From Venatoribacter pacificus (lineage in GTDB: Bacteria; Pseudomonadota; Gammaproteobacteria; Pseudomonadales; Oceanobacteraceae): a stretch of DNA of 64,000 nucleotides. The DNA lies in assembly GCF_025318105.1 (NCBI RefSeq), contig NZ_JAOANI010000028.1:124001-188000 (forward strand), read 5' to 3'. The notes under the pieces are model-generated. The model worked only from the letters and a program-made list of their open reading frames with translations. It did no database searches and had not been told where the DNA came from. This document shows, in pieces, positions 54,206 through 62,014 of this stretch (positions within the stretch are counted from its first letter, which is position 1; each line of letters starts with the position of its first letter). The translations under genes and the position numbers were made by a program.

Positions 54206-54287
54206 TCTCCGGTTACAGCGTTTTGTTTAGAAACAAATCTGGGGCGTATGGTGCGGATTGGCGTTTATAAGTCAACTGTCAGAGCAG

Positions 54288-54782
54288 TCAACAAACCTGT
54301 GGCGGTGGCCCGATGCGTTGCAGATCGCCACCGAATTCCGGCTGCAGATCAGTAATGGCGCGGCCATCGGGCAGGTGCAGGTCGGCCGCAATTTCACGCA
54401 GAGGCAGCAGAACAAAACTGCGTTTGTGCATTTCGTGGTGAGGGATATTCAGACGTTCGCTGAGCAGGGTCAGATCACCGTACAGCAGCAGGTCCAGGTC
54501 GATACAGCGCTCACCCCAGTGGCGGTGCTTGATACGTCCCTGTTCACGCTCCTGCGCCTGCAGGGCATCCAGCAGAGCCAGAGGCTCAAGAGTGGTTTGC
54601 AGCTCAGCGACCGCATTGACGTAGTCTGGCTGATCCTGCGGCCCTAATGGTTTGCTGCCATACAGGGAAGAGCAGCGCAGTAGCCGGCTGTCGGGAAGCC
54701 TGGCCAGCGCGCGCAGGGCGATAGCAATCTGCGCGGCAGGATCATCAAGGTTGGCACCGAGGCCAATAAAGCAGCGAATCAT
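54288..54782 (-). CDS. folK: 2-amino-4-hydroxy-6-hydroxymethyldihydropteridine pyrophosphokinase (HPPK)
   Basis: Folate pathway kinase. 164 residues: FIGLGANLDDPAAQIAIAL at the start, SSLYGSKPLGPQDQPDYVNAV in the middle, and the HPPK signature region RHWGERCIDLDLLLYGD. Starts 18 bases after pcnB; pcnB-folK-panB-panC is the Pseudomonas order. Confidence 0.96.
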   Translation of the reverse strand: MIRCFIGLGANLDDPAAQIAIALRALARLPDSRLLRCSSLYGSKPLGPQDQPDYVNAVAELQTTLEPLALLDALQAQEREQGRIKHRHWGERCIDLDLLLYGDLTLLSERLNIPHHEMHKRSFVLLPLREIAADLHLPDGRAITDLQPEFGGDLQRIGPPPQVC

Positions 54783-54800
54783 GGGTATGAACGGCCGCCG

Positions 54801-56246
54801 TCAGTTAGCCTGAGGCGGGCGGCGGTTGCGGTTACGCGGTGCGCGACGGCGGCGTTTTTTGAATTCGCCCTGATCGCCCGATTCGTTATTACGATCAAAA
54901 TCGCGGGGTGGACGGCTTTGCACCAGATCCGGATGCTCCTGTTGCAGGCGCGTCCAGAAGCCACCGATGCCATTCAGGTTCTCACCGGACTGCTCGCGCA
55001 GCAGCACGAAGTCATAGGCAGCGCGGAAGCGTGGGTGGGTCAGCAGATCTTCCGCCTTACGGCTTTGGGTGCGGGCCAGACGCAATTGCATCTCCCAGAT
55101 TTCACGCATCGGAATGGAGAAACGCTTAGGAATGGCGGTGCTTTGAATCTGTTGTGCCAGCACGCGGTCGGCGGCTTTTTGCAGGGCAGGATGCGGTGCC
55201 ATGCCTTTGGCTTCGAATTCTTTCTGGATACGAACCAATGGCGGCCACAGCAGGGCAGCGAGGAAGAAATACGGTGTTACCGATTTACCCGCATGGATGC
55301 GTTCATCGGTGTTGCGCATGGTATTTTCCGCCATGGTCAGTGCCAGTGCATCATCGCCCAGGCACTGCTCGGTCGCCGGAAACAGCGGGCCAAACAGCTG
55401 GTACTCACGCAGCAGACGCAGAGTATCGAGCGCTTTGCCGTGCAGGAACAGTTTAAGGATTTCTTCAAATAAACGAGCTGACGGAATCTGTGTCAGCAGC
55501 GGAGCCATTACCGGAATCGGTTCTGCGGTGTGCGCTTCAATGGTGAAATCCAGTTTAGCGGCAAAGCGAATAGCGCGAAGCATACGCACCGGGTCTTCAC
55601 GATAACGCGTTTCCGGGTCACCAATCAGGCGCAGACGACGGTTCTGTAAATCATCCCAACCACCGGCATAGGCGTGTACGCTGTAGTCGGCAATGTCGTA
55701 ATACAAGGCATTAATGGTGAAGTCGCGACGAACGGCATCTTCATCTTTATTGCCGTAGACATTGTCACGCAGGATCATGCCCTGATCGCCCTTGGCGGCA
55801 ATTTTATTCGAATGTTCTTCGGTTGGCGGCGCGCGGAAGGTGGCAACTTCGATAACGTCACGGCCAAACACCACGTGTACCAGTTTGAAACGACGGCCGA
55901 TCAGGCGTGAATTGCGGAACAGCTGATTCACCTGCTCCGGGGTCGCGTCGGTGGCGACATCAAAGTCTTTCGGATGCAGGCCCAGCAGCGTATCGCGAAC
56001 GCCACCACCAACCAGTAATGCCTGGTGCCCGGCTTTATTCAGGCGATACAGAACCTTGAGAGCATTTTCGCTGAGGTTATTACGACTGATGCTGTGCTCA
56101 TCACGTGGCACGATGGTCAGTTGGACATCGGTGCGCGCTTTCTTTTTGCCGAACAGGCGAATGACAGATTTGATCAAATTGGTTGGCCGTTTCACGGATT
56201 CAGAAGTCTTAGTCTTGCAAAGAAGCAGGCGAGTGTAACGGTTCAC
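54801..56246 (-). CDS. pcnB: Poly(A) polymerase I
   Basis: Adds poly(A) tails that mark RNAs for decay. Up to 481 residues. The nucleotidyltransferase core has LLVGGGVRDTLLG and KDFDVATDATPEQV, then RFKLVHVVFGRDVIEVATFR and the RNA-binding second domain (RMLRAIRFAAKLDFTIE). The C-terminus is strongly basic (KKRRRRAPRNRNRRP). The start is uncertain: GTG at 56246 is the longest, but a GTG at 56195 or TTG at 56177 would give a length closer to relatives. The gene lies below the CrcZ-like RNA region. Confidence 0.93.
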   Translation of the reverse strand: MNRYTRLLLCKTKTSESVKRPTNLIKSVIRLFGKKKARTDVQLTIVPRDEHSISRNNLSENALKVLYRLNKAGHQALLVGGGVRDTLLGLHPKDFDVATDATPEQVNQLFRNSRLIGRRFKLVHVVFGRDVIEVATFRAPPTEEHSNKIAAKGDQGMILRDNVYGNKDEDAVRRDFTINALYYDIADYSVHAYAGGWDDLQNRRLRLIGDPETRYREDPVRMLRAIRFAAKLDFTIEAHTAEPIPVMAPLLTQIPSARLFEEILKLFLHGKALDTLRLLREYQLFGPLFPATEQCLGDDALALTMAENTMRNTDERIHAGKSVTPYFFLAALLWPPLVRIQKEFEAKGMAPHPALQKAADRVLAQQIQSTAIPKRFSIPMREIWEMQLRLARTQSRKAEDLLTHPRFRAAYDFVLLREQSGENLNGIGGFWTRLQQEHPDLVQSRPPRDFDRNNESGDQGEFKKRRRRAPRNRNRRPPQAN

Positions 56247-56256
56247 CTGAATTTAA

Positions 56257-56280
56257 GGAACCTCTGAATCATGCTGCACC
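56257..56280. repeat. Possible relic of the MITE end found at 24922
   Basis: GGAACCTCTGAATCATGCTGCACC resembles the left end of the 24.9-kb element (GGAGCCTCTGAATAAACCTG...) with about five mismatches in 24. There is no matching right end nearby. It lies just upstream of pcnB. Confidence 0.35.
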
Positions 56281-56359
56281 TTCATCTGTGCGGTTCTTAG
56301 CGGCGATAAATATGGAGCAATACAGAGCGTGAGGCACGGTGAACAAATTGCAGGCAAAC

Positions 56360-56381
56360 AAAAAGCCGCATGGGCGGCTTT
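56360..56381 (-). terminator. Intrinsic terminator of the first CrcZ-like RNA
   Basis: AAAGCCGC, a 4-base loop, GCGGCTTT with five U residues at the end on the minus strand. It follows the last A-rich tract and precedes the pcnB leader. Confidence 0.75.
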
Positions 56382-56634
56382 GTGAGTCTGCTCTTTTCTT
56401 ATTGTTATTTTTCAACCTGGCGAACCGACTGTTTTGAATGGACAGGTTCCTGCCCTTTATTTTTCTTATTCTTCACAGCATGGAGCTGTGCATTCAAAAC
56501 AGCGTGTTCATAACACCGGTCTTTTATTGTTGTTGTTATCGAAGACCGTTTGTTCCGGCGCTTTGTTATTTTTATAAGTCGCCGGTTTGGCACTGAGGAC
56601 GTTTGTTATTTTTATTGTTCGCCGCAGTGTTCTG
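56360..56634 (-). ncRNA. crcZ: CrcZ-like small RNA (distal, nearest pcnB)
   Basis: Predicted ~275-nt minus-strand RNA between cbrB and pcnB, exactly the crcZ position in Pseudomonas. Five A-rich tracts fit the Hfq/Crc AAnAAnAA motif: 56601-56619 (AACAATAAAAATAAC), 56561-56575, 56521-56537 (AACAACAACAATAAAAG), 56461-56473 and 56391-56412. They alternate with GC-rich stems. A sigma-54 promoter lies at 56646-56660, a hairpin terminator ends it, and there is no plausible coding frame. In Pseudomonas, CrcZ soaks up Hfq/Crc and relieves catabolite repression. Function here is inferred from position and motifs; the ends are estimates. Confidence 0.8.
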
Positions 56635-56645
56635 TTATGTATAAA

Positions 56646-56660
56646 GCATTCGTCGTGCCA
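56646..56660 (-). promoter_or_regulatory. Sigma-54 promoter of the CrcZ-like RNA
   Basis: Minus-strand TGGCACGACGAATGC: GG and GC exactly 10 bases apart, close to the TGGCAC-N5-TTGC consensus with one -12 mismatch. The predicted start is about 56634. CbrB, a sigma-54 activator, is encoded just upstream. Confidence 0.75.
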
Positions 56661-56688
56661 GATTTTAATTTCCCTTTAAAATCAGTAG

Positions 56689-56814
56689 GTTACTGTTTTT
56701 ATAAGGTGTTGTTACCAATGTGTTCGACTAAAGTGTTACTTCATTCGAGGCCTGAGGTAACAATAAATGTTCCCAGGGTAACAACGTGTAACCTTTGTGG
56801 CATGTCAGGGTAAC
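56689..56814 (-). promoter_or_regulatory. Putative CbrB upstream activating region 1
   Basis: Seven GTTAC/GTAAC half-sites in 126 bases (56689, 56711, 56735, 56757, 56778, 56788, 56810), several extended to TGTTAC or GTAACA. About 0.25 would be expected by chance. They lie 55-180 bases upstream of the predicted sigma-54 start, the usual enhancer distance. The reported Pseudomonas CbrB site uses TGTTAC and GTAACA half-sites, as I recall. Confidence 0.65.
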
Positions 56815-57084
56815 CTGTGAATGCTGGCGCTTTTTTGATCATGATAAAGTATGGCTTTTGTTTCATGGATGGCATGAGAGGAGCGCGGCTTCAGAGCATG
56901 ACTGAGCAGATAGAAGCGGATGTGCTGTTGTACTGAGTGTTATGCCGCAATCAAAGAGTGGTGTCGCTGCGCATCAGACATGATGGCTTGAACAGGGGGC
57001 GATACCGGAGCGGTTATGGGGAAGCGTTTGCTAAAAACAGAGTTTGTATGAATCAGATGTTGGATGAACAAGAGTGGGTCAGAT
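56815..57084. other. Non-coding stretch between the two CrcZ-like RNAs
   Basis: 270 bases without a plausible gene. A 60-codon minus-strand frame (56940-57122) has no ribosome-binding site and an unusual composition. No promoter, terminator or repeat was recognised within this interval. Confidence 0.5.
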
Positions 57085-57129
57085 AAGAGAGATGATTGCT
57101 TTGCCAGCTGTTTCGCAGGCAAAGCAATC
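57085..57129 (-). terminator. Terminator of the second CrcZ-like RNA
   Basis: Perfect 12-bp stem GATTGCTTTGCC / GGCAAAGCAATC with a 12-base loop, followed on the minus strand by the pyrimidine-rich ATCTCTCTTATCT. The U-tract is interrupted, so it is weaker than the others. Confidence 0.6.
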
Positions 57130-57256
57130 GTCTTTCAGTGAGTCGGGGCTTGTTATTATTGTTATGAACTCAATGGCCGGTTTTATTTTTATTGTTTGGC
57201 CTGTCGCGCTCAGGATTCTTATTTTTATTTTATGAGGCGCATTTTTTATTGCTTTG
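57085..57256 (-). ncRNA. Second CrcZ/CrcY-like small RNA (proximal, nearest cbrB)
   Basis: Predicted ~172-nt minus-strand RNA directly downstream of cbrB. Three A-rich tracts match the Hfq/Crc motif: 57213-57232 (AAAATAAAAATAAG), 57179-57197 (AAACAATAAAAATAAAAC) and 57149-57165 (ATAACAATAATAACAAG). They are separated by GC-rich segments. It has its own sigma-54 promoter (57268-57282), upstream half-sites and a 12-bp terminator stem. It is shorter than known CrcZ and CrcY. Two such RNAs in tandem in the cbrB-pcnB gap is not the arrangement I know from Pseudomonas, where the second copy (crcY or crcX) lies elsewhere. Confidence 0.7.
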
Positions 57257-57267
57257 ATAACTATATA

Positions 57268-57282
57268 GCGAATGCCATGCCA
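57268..57282 (-). promoter_or_regulatory. Sigma-54 promoter of the second CrcZ-like RNA
   Basis: Minus-strand TGGCATGGCATTCGC: GG and GC separated by exactly 10 bases, with a mismatch in each element against TGGCAC-N5-TTGC. The predicted start is about 57256. Confidence 0.65.
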
Positions 57283-57366
57283 ATAAGTGAAAATAAAATA
57301 AAATCGTTGAATATCAATGGGTTGTGGGTTTTCGAGAGAGGTGACGCGAATTGCGTTCCACTAAAG

Positions 57367-57431
57367 TGTTACCACCGGTGGCGGTAAATGACTGATATTG
57401 AGAAGAAAGTGTAACCGGGCGGTTACACTTT
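57367..57431 (-). promoter_or_regulatory. cbrB terminator palindrome and putative CbrB upstream activating region 2
   Basis: Three GTTAC/GTAAC half-sites (57368, 57411, 57422). The last two form the centre of a perfect 11-base-arm palindrome, AAAGTGTAACC / GGTTACACTTT (57406-57431), 46 bases after the cbrB stop; it could both end the cbrB message and bind CbrB. The first lies beside the near-palindrome TTACCACCGGTGG. The set is 110-175 bases upstream of the second sigma-54 start. Confidence 0.55.
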
Positions 57432-57477
57432 GTGCGCTGGCAGAGGTTGATCTGAGCCTGGCTCTGGGCGTGAATGA

Positions 57478-58875
57478 CTACTTGCTGCCTTTCTTGCGCG
57501 GGATGCCCAGACGCTGACGGCGTTCCCACAGGCTTTTACGCGATATTCCGAGTTTGCGTGCCAGATCGGTCTCGGTCATGTTGTGCTCGTTTTCCAGCAC
57601 AAAGTGCACAAAGTAATCATCCAAAGATAGATCGCCTTGCTGGGTCTGACCATCAACTGGCCCGTATTGTTCATTCTGCAGCAGGTTTTCACGCATTGCC
57701 GGGCTGACGTAGCGATCCGGTGACAGGTCGATACCCAATAATTCAGCCTCAATCCTGTCGTCATCGGCCAGAATCACGGCACGTTCCACCGCGTTTTCCA
57801 GCTCACGAACGTTACCCGGCCAGTTGTACTGGCGGATGGCCTGAGTGGCCTCTGCGGTAAAGTGCATCGCTGGCTGCTGCATTTTCTCGCAGGCGCGGGT
57901 GAGCATGGCGGCGGCAATTTCGACCACATCGTCGCCCCGTTCGCGCAGCGCTGGTAAATGCAGCTCAACCACATTCAGGCGGTAATAAAGGTCTTCTCGG
58001 AATTCACCACGGCTGGCGAGGTCTTTCAGATTGCGGTGGGTTGCGGCCACCAGACGTACATCGACTTTTCTGCTTTGTACCGAGCCCACACGGCGAATCT
58101 CACCTTCCTGCAATACCCGCAGCAAGCGCGCCTGGGCTTCGAGGGGTAATTCACCGATTTCATCGAGAAACAGGGTGCCGCCGTCGGCCGCTTCAACCAG
58201 GCCCTGACGCATGGCATTGGCCCCGGTAAAGGCGCCTTTTTCATGGCCGAACAGTTCAGATTCGATCAGGGTTTCCGGAATGGCGGCACAGTTCACCGAA
58301 ATCATTTCAGCGTTGTGGCGGCGGCTTTGGTTGTGCAGCGCCCGTGCAACCAGCTCTTTACCGGTACCCGATTCACCCTGAATCAGGACGGTGGCATCGG
58401 TAGGGGCAACTTTATTAATTTTTTTGAACAACAGCAGCATGGGTTCACAGCTGCCAATAATGCCACTGACCGGATACTCGCGGCTGACTTCTTTGCGCAG
58501 GTCAGTATTGGTCGGTTTATGGCTGAGGCTGGATTCTTTCAGAATACGCTGCACGGCCTTGATCATTTCATCGTGATCAAACGGTTTGGCGATGTAATCG
58601 ACCGCCCCCATTTTCATCGCATCGACGGCGGAGCGCAGGCTGGCGTAGCTGGTCATGATCAGTACCGGAGTGTCTCCGGCCAACTCGACCAGCTCGGTTC
58701 CCATACCGCCGGGCAGGCGGAGGTCGCTGATGATCAGGCTGTAACGGCTGAAGTCTTCACGTTTGGCGGCATCAAGGGAATCCACATCGGTGACTTCGTA
58801 GTCATGACGCTGCAACAGGCGGCGCACGGACTGACGGATAATGGCTTCGTCTTCAACAACCAGGATGTGACTCAT
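57478..58875 (-). CDS. cbrB: Sigma-54-dependent response regulator CbrB
   Basis: NtrC-family regulator of carbon/nitrogen balance; it activates crcZ transcription in Pseudomonas. 465 residues: receiver domain (1-~120) with phospho-acceptor D51 (LIISDLRLPGG), AAA+ domain (~145-380) with GESGTGKE (Walker A) and the sigma-54 contact loop GAFTGA, and a Fis-type helix-turn-helix at the end (ETDLARKLGISRKSLWERRQRL). The start overlaps the cbrA stop by four bases. Followed by a palindrome and the CrcZ-like RNAs. Confidence 0.95.
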   Translation of the reverse strand: MSHILVVEDEAIIRQSVRRLLQRHDYEVTDVDSLDAAKREDFSRYSLIISDLRLPGGMGTELVELAGDTPVLIMTSYASLRSAVDAMKMGAVDYIAKPFDHDEMIKAVQRILKESSLSHKPTNTDLRKEVSREYPVSGIIGSCEPMLLLFKKINKVAPTDATVLIQGESGTGKELVARALHNQSRRHNAEMISVNCAAIPETLIESELFGHEKGAFTGANAMRQGLVEAADGGTLFLDEIGELPLEAQARLLRVLQEGEIRRVGSVQSRKVDVRLVAATHRNLKDLASRGEFREDLYYRLNVVELHLPALRERGDDVVEIAAAMLTRACEKMQQPAMHFTAEATQAIRQYNWPGNVRELENAVERAVILADDDRIEAELLGIDLSPDRYVSPAMRENLLQNEQYGPVDGQTQQGDLSLDDYFVHFVLENEHNMTETDLARKLGISRKSLWERRQRLGIPRKKGSK

Positions 58876-61808
58876 GCAACGGGTTCCGATTCTTCAATGT
58901 GATGATAACGTGGCAGACTGACTTTAACACAAGTGCCGCGGCCGTCGGCGACCGGACTTTCGATGGCGATGTGGCCGTAGTGCTCTTCGATAATGGAGTA
59001 CACCAGTGACAGTCCCAGTCCGGTGCCTTTGCCGACGTCTTTGGTGGTGAAAAAAGGTTCGAAAATACGGTCGACCTTATCGGCCGGAATCCCATGTCCC
59101 TGATCGATAATGCGCAACACCACCTGGTGCTCGTCGGTTTCTGCGACGACACGAATGGTTTGTCCGGGCTCGCTGGCATCGCGGGCATTGCTCAGCAGAT
59201 TGACAAATACCTGTACCAGACGCTGGTCATCGCCGAGCATCATAACGTCAGCGGCACACTCATTAATAAAGGCAATGTCCTGGCTGCGTTTGCTCAGACG
59301 CAGCAGTTGCATCGCCTCATCAATCACATGCGCCAGGCTGACCGGCTCGTGTTCGGTAGAATGATGGCCGGCGTGGGCAAAGTTCATCAGCGACTGCACG
59401 ATGCGGGTAACCCGTTTGGTCTGCTCCTGAATTTGGTTGGCCATTTCCAGCAGCTCGGGGTTATCGGTTTCGTAGCGGATGGTTTGCGCCAGACAGTCGA
59501 TACCGGTAATCGGGTTGCCAATTTCGTGCGCTACACCCGCCGCCAGACGGCCAATAGAAGCCAGCCGCTCGCTGTGCATCAGTTCGTCTTCCAGTAACTG
59601 GGTTTCGGTCTGATCTTCCATCAGCACGACAATCCCGCCGGGCTGACCGCCACTGGGTTTGATCACCGATTTATGCAGGCTGTACCAGCGCGGACGGGCA
59701 CCAATATCAACGCGCTTTTTGTGCTCGTGCATCGGCTCGTTGACGACAAAATCCTGCAGCAACTGGTTCCAGGGAGGAGGCAGGCGGCTGAGGTGTGAGC
59801 CGGTTACCTGGGCGGCGTCGATCTGGGTCAGCTCAGTCATCGCCTGATTCCACATCAGAATCTCGCCGTCATCGGCCAGCGAGCACACCCCCATCGGCAG
59901 GCGTTCCAGTGTCTGACGGTGATAGCGGCGCAGGTTATCCAGTTCACCGGCCAATCCGCTCAGGCGGTCATGGAAGCCTTCCAGGCGCTGTTCAATCTGG
60001 TAAATATCTTCGCTGAGTTCGGCATTTTCCTGAAACGGCAGATAGCGGCTGACAATATCGTGCGCCACGGTTGGCCCCATCAGGCCGGACAGATTGGCCT
60101 CCAGCCGTGCGCGCAGGCGGCGCAGGGCGTAGGGTCGGTCTTCGTAAGAGGGCAGGTCGAGGTCGGTCAGCGCCTGATACACCTCGCGCTCAGCGACGTA
60201 ACGGCCCAGCGGTTTGCTCAGCGACATAATCACATCATTGGAGTTACCGGCAATCAGCGGCCGGCGACTGGGACGCGAAACGGTATCGATGGAGCAGGCT
60301 TCGGCAGCGGACATTTCCGAGGCTTTCTGCTTGCTGCTGAGGCTCACCAAAACAAACAGCAGCAGGTTAATGGCGAAGGCCGACAGCGCTGCCAGGTGCC
60401 AGTTGCTTTCATCCACCGCCGCCAGCGGCAGGGGAACATTCCAGCCCAGCGCCAGTTCGGAGAACGGCAGCAGCATGGCGTAGATCCACACCAGAATGCC
60501 GGCGATCAGGCCGGATAAAAATCCTTTGCGATTGGATTTCGGCCAGTACAACAAGCCCAATACGCCGGGCAAAAATTGCAGGGCGGCGACAAAGGCGAGA
60601 ATGCCCAGGCGGTTAAGGTCCAGATCGGCTCCGACGGAACGATAAAAACCGTACGCGAGCAGCAGAATGCCAGCGATGAGTGAGCGCCGCATCCACAGCA
60701 GCCAGCGATAAAAATCATGACGCGGACTGGGTTTGTGGAAGGGCAGTACCAGATGATTGAGAAACATCGCCGCCGTGGCCAGGGTAATCACAATCATGAT
60801 GCCTGAGGCCGCGGCCAGGCCGCCGACAAAGGTCAGGATGACCAGAAACGGTGATTCCAGTTTCAGGCCGATACCAATGGCAAAGTATTCGGCCGGGGTT
60901 TGAACATCCAGATAAATCCCAGCCCACAGAATCGGCGGTACCGCCATGCTCATGGCCAGCAGGAATAACGGAAAACCCCAGCTGGCTGGTTTCAGCGCGT
61001 CGCTGTTTACGTTTTCGGTGAAGGTCACATGAAACATGTGCGGCATGACGATGGCTGCGGCAAAAAACACCAGCAGCAGCGTGCGCCACGGGCCTTCCTG
61101 CAGGGTAATCTGCTGGTTGGACAGGCGGTCCTGGTTATCAATCAGCCACTGCTCCAGACCGCCAACCTGATCAAAAATGCCAAATAACGCCACGCCGGCC
61201 AGTACCAGAATGGCGGTCAGCTTCAGCAGGGATTCAAAGGCCAGGGCAAAGACCAGCCCTTCGTGCTTTTCCCGTGGCGATACATGACGCGCACCGAACA
61301 GCACAGCAAAAATGATCATGATGATACAGAAGCCGAATGCCAGCGTGGTCGCCGGCCATTCGCTGTTGAGCAAATGCAGGGTGTCGGCAATGGCGCTGAT
61401 CTGCAGGGTCAGCATCGGAATCACTACCGCCAGCGTAAACACCGACACCAGCATACCGGCCAGACGCGAGCGGTAACGGAAGGCGAGCAAATCGGCCAGT
61501 GATCCCAGCTGATAAATACGGGCAATATGCAGAATCGGACGCAGCAGAATCGGCGACATGACGAAGGCGCCGGAGATGCCAAGGTAATAGGCGAGGAAGC
61601 CATAGCCGTATTGGTTAGCCATACCGACCGAGCCATAAAAGGCCCAGGCGCTGGCATAAACCCCCAATGAGAAGATATACACCAGTGGATGGCGTACCCA
61701 GTGGCGTGGCACCCAGCCGCGTTCAACGGAGTAGGCGGTGGTAAATAATGCGCCGAGGTAGCCCAGAACGATCAGCCCCAGCTGGCCCAGACTAAAGCTC
61801 ATCATCAC
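58872..61808 (-). CDS. cbrA: Sensor histidine kinase CbrA with SLC5 transporter domain
   Basis: 978 residues. The N-terminal ~510 residues form a sodium/solute symporter-like (SLC5) domain with about 13 membrane helices; in Pseudomonas this part moves histidine. After a STAC-like linker come a PAS domain (~625-735) and the kinase: H-box GRLAAGVAHEIGNPITG (phospho-acceptor His), N-box NLLSNARDASEPG and G-boxes GHGIP and GKGTGLGLS. The partner is CbrB, translationally coupled. The start overlaps cbrX by 17 bases. CbrA-type kinases sense carbon/nitrogen status. Confidence 0.95.
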   Translation of the reverse strand: MMMSFSLGQLGLIVLGYLGALFTTAYSVERGWVPRHWVRHPLVYIFSLGVYASAWAFYGSVGMANQYGYGFLAYYLGISGAFVMSPILLRPILHIARIYQLGSLADLLAFRYRSRLAGMLVSVFTLAVVIPMLTLQISAIADTLHLLNSEWPATTLAFGFCIIMIIFAVLFGARHVSPREKHEGLVFALAFESLLKLTAILVLAGVALFGIFDQVGGLEQWLIDNQDRLSNQQITLQEGPWRTLLLVFFAAAIVMPHMFHVTFTENVNSDALKPASWGFPLFLLAMSMAVPPILWAGIYLDVQTPAEYFAIGIGLKLESPFLVILTFVGGLAAASGIMIVITLATAAMFLNHLVLPFHKPSPRHDFYRWLLWMRRSLIAGILLLAYGFYRSVGADLDLNRLGILAFVAALQFLPGVLGLLYWPKSNRKGFLSGLIAGILVWIYAMLLPFSELALGWNVPLPLAAVDESNWHLAALSAFAINLLLFVLVSLSSKQKASEMSAAEACSIDTVSRPSRRPLIAGNSNDVIMSLSKPLGRYVAEREVYQALTDLDLPSYEDRPYALRRLRARLEANLSGLMGPTVAHDIVSRYLPFQENAELSEDIYQIEQRLEGFHDRLSGLAGELDNLRRYHRQTLERLPMGVCSLADDGEILMWNQAMTELTQIDAAQVTGSHLSRLPPPWNQLLQDFVVNEPMHEHKKRVDIGARPRWYSLHKSVIKPSGGQPGGIVVLMEDQTETQLLEDELMHSERLASIGRLAAGVAHEIGNPITGIDCLAQTIRYETDNPELLEMANQIQEQTKRVTRIVQSLMNFAHAGHHSTEHEPVSLAHVIDEAMQLLRLSKRSQDIAFINECAADVMMLGDDQRLVQVFVNLLSNARDASEPGQTIRVVAETDEHQVVLRIIDQGHGIPADKVDRIFEPFFTTKDVGKGTGLGLSLVYSIIEEHYGHIAIESPVADGRGTCVKVSLPRYHHIEESEPVA

Positions 61809-61968
61809 CCCGCTTATGGTTCAGCCAGATGTAAAAGCCAATCAACAATAGCCAGACAGCAAAGGGTTTGTACCAGGCGCCGCGGTCATCCAGCCACCAG
61901 TCCATCATGATGGGGGAGAACATATAAATCCCCACCAACAGTGCCAATCCAAGGCGGTAATCGTACAT
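61792..61968 (-). CDS. cbrX: CbrX-like small membrane protein
   Basis: 58 residues with two hydrophobic helices (LGLALLVGIYMFSPIMMDWW and KPFAVWLLLIGFYIWL) and a charged tail (NHKRGDDEL). It is encoded directly ahead of cbrA and overlaps its start by 17 bases, which suggests coupled translation. P. putida has a similarly placed small gene, cbrX, affecting cbrA expression; identity is based on position and size. The ATG at 61968 is chosen; the open frame runs back into gluQ. Confidence 0.75.
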   Translation of the reverse strand: MYDYRLGLALLVGIYMFSPIMMDWWLDDRGAWYKPFAVWLLLIGFYIWLNHKRGDDEL

Positions 61969-62014
61969 AGCCACGCCGTCGTAAAATGAAAGCGGCAAGC
62001 GTACCACAAAGTTG

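Noticed and set aside
56405..56593. 62-codon minus-strand frame, Lys/Arg/Asn-rich, in the cbrB-pcnB gap
   Set aside because: It coincides with the A-rich tracts of the predicted CrcZ-like RNA, which explain its composition. No ribosome-binding site.
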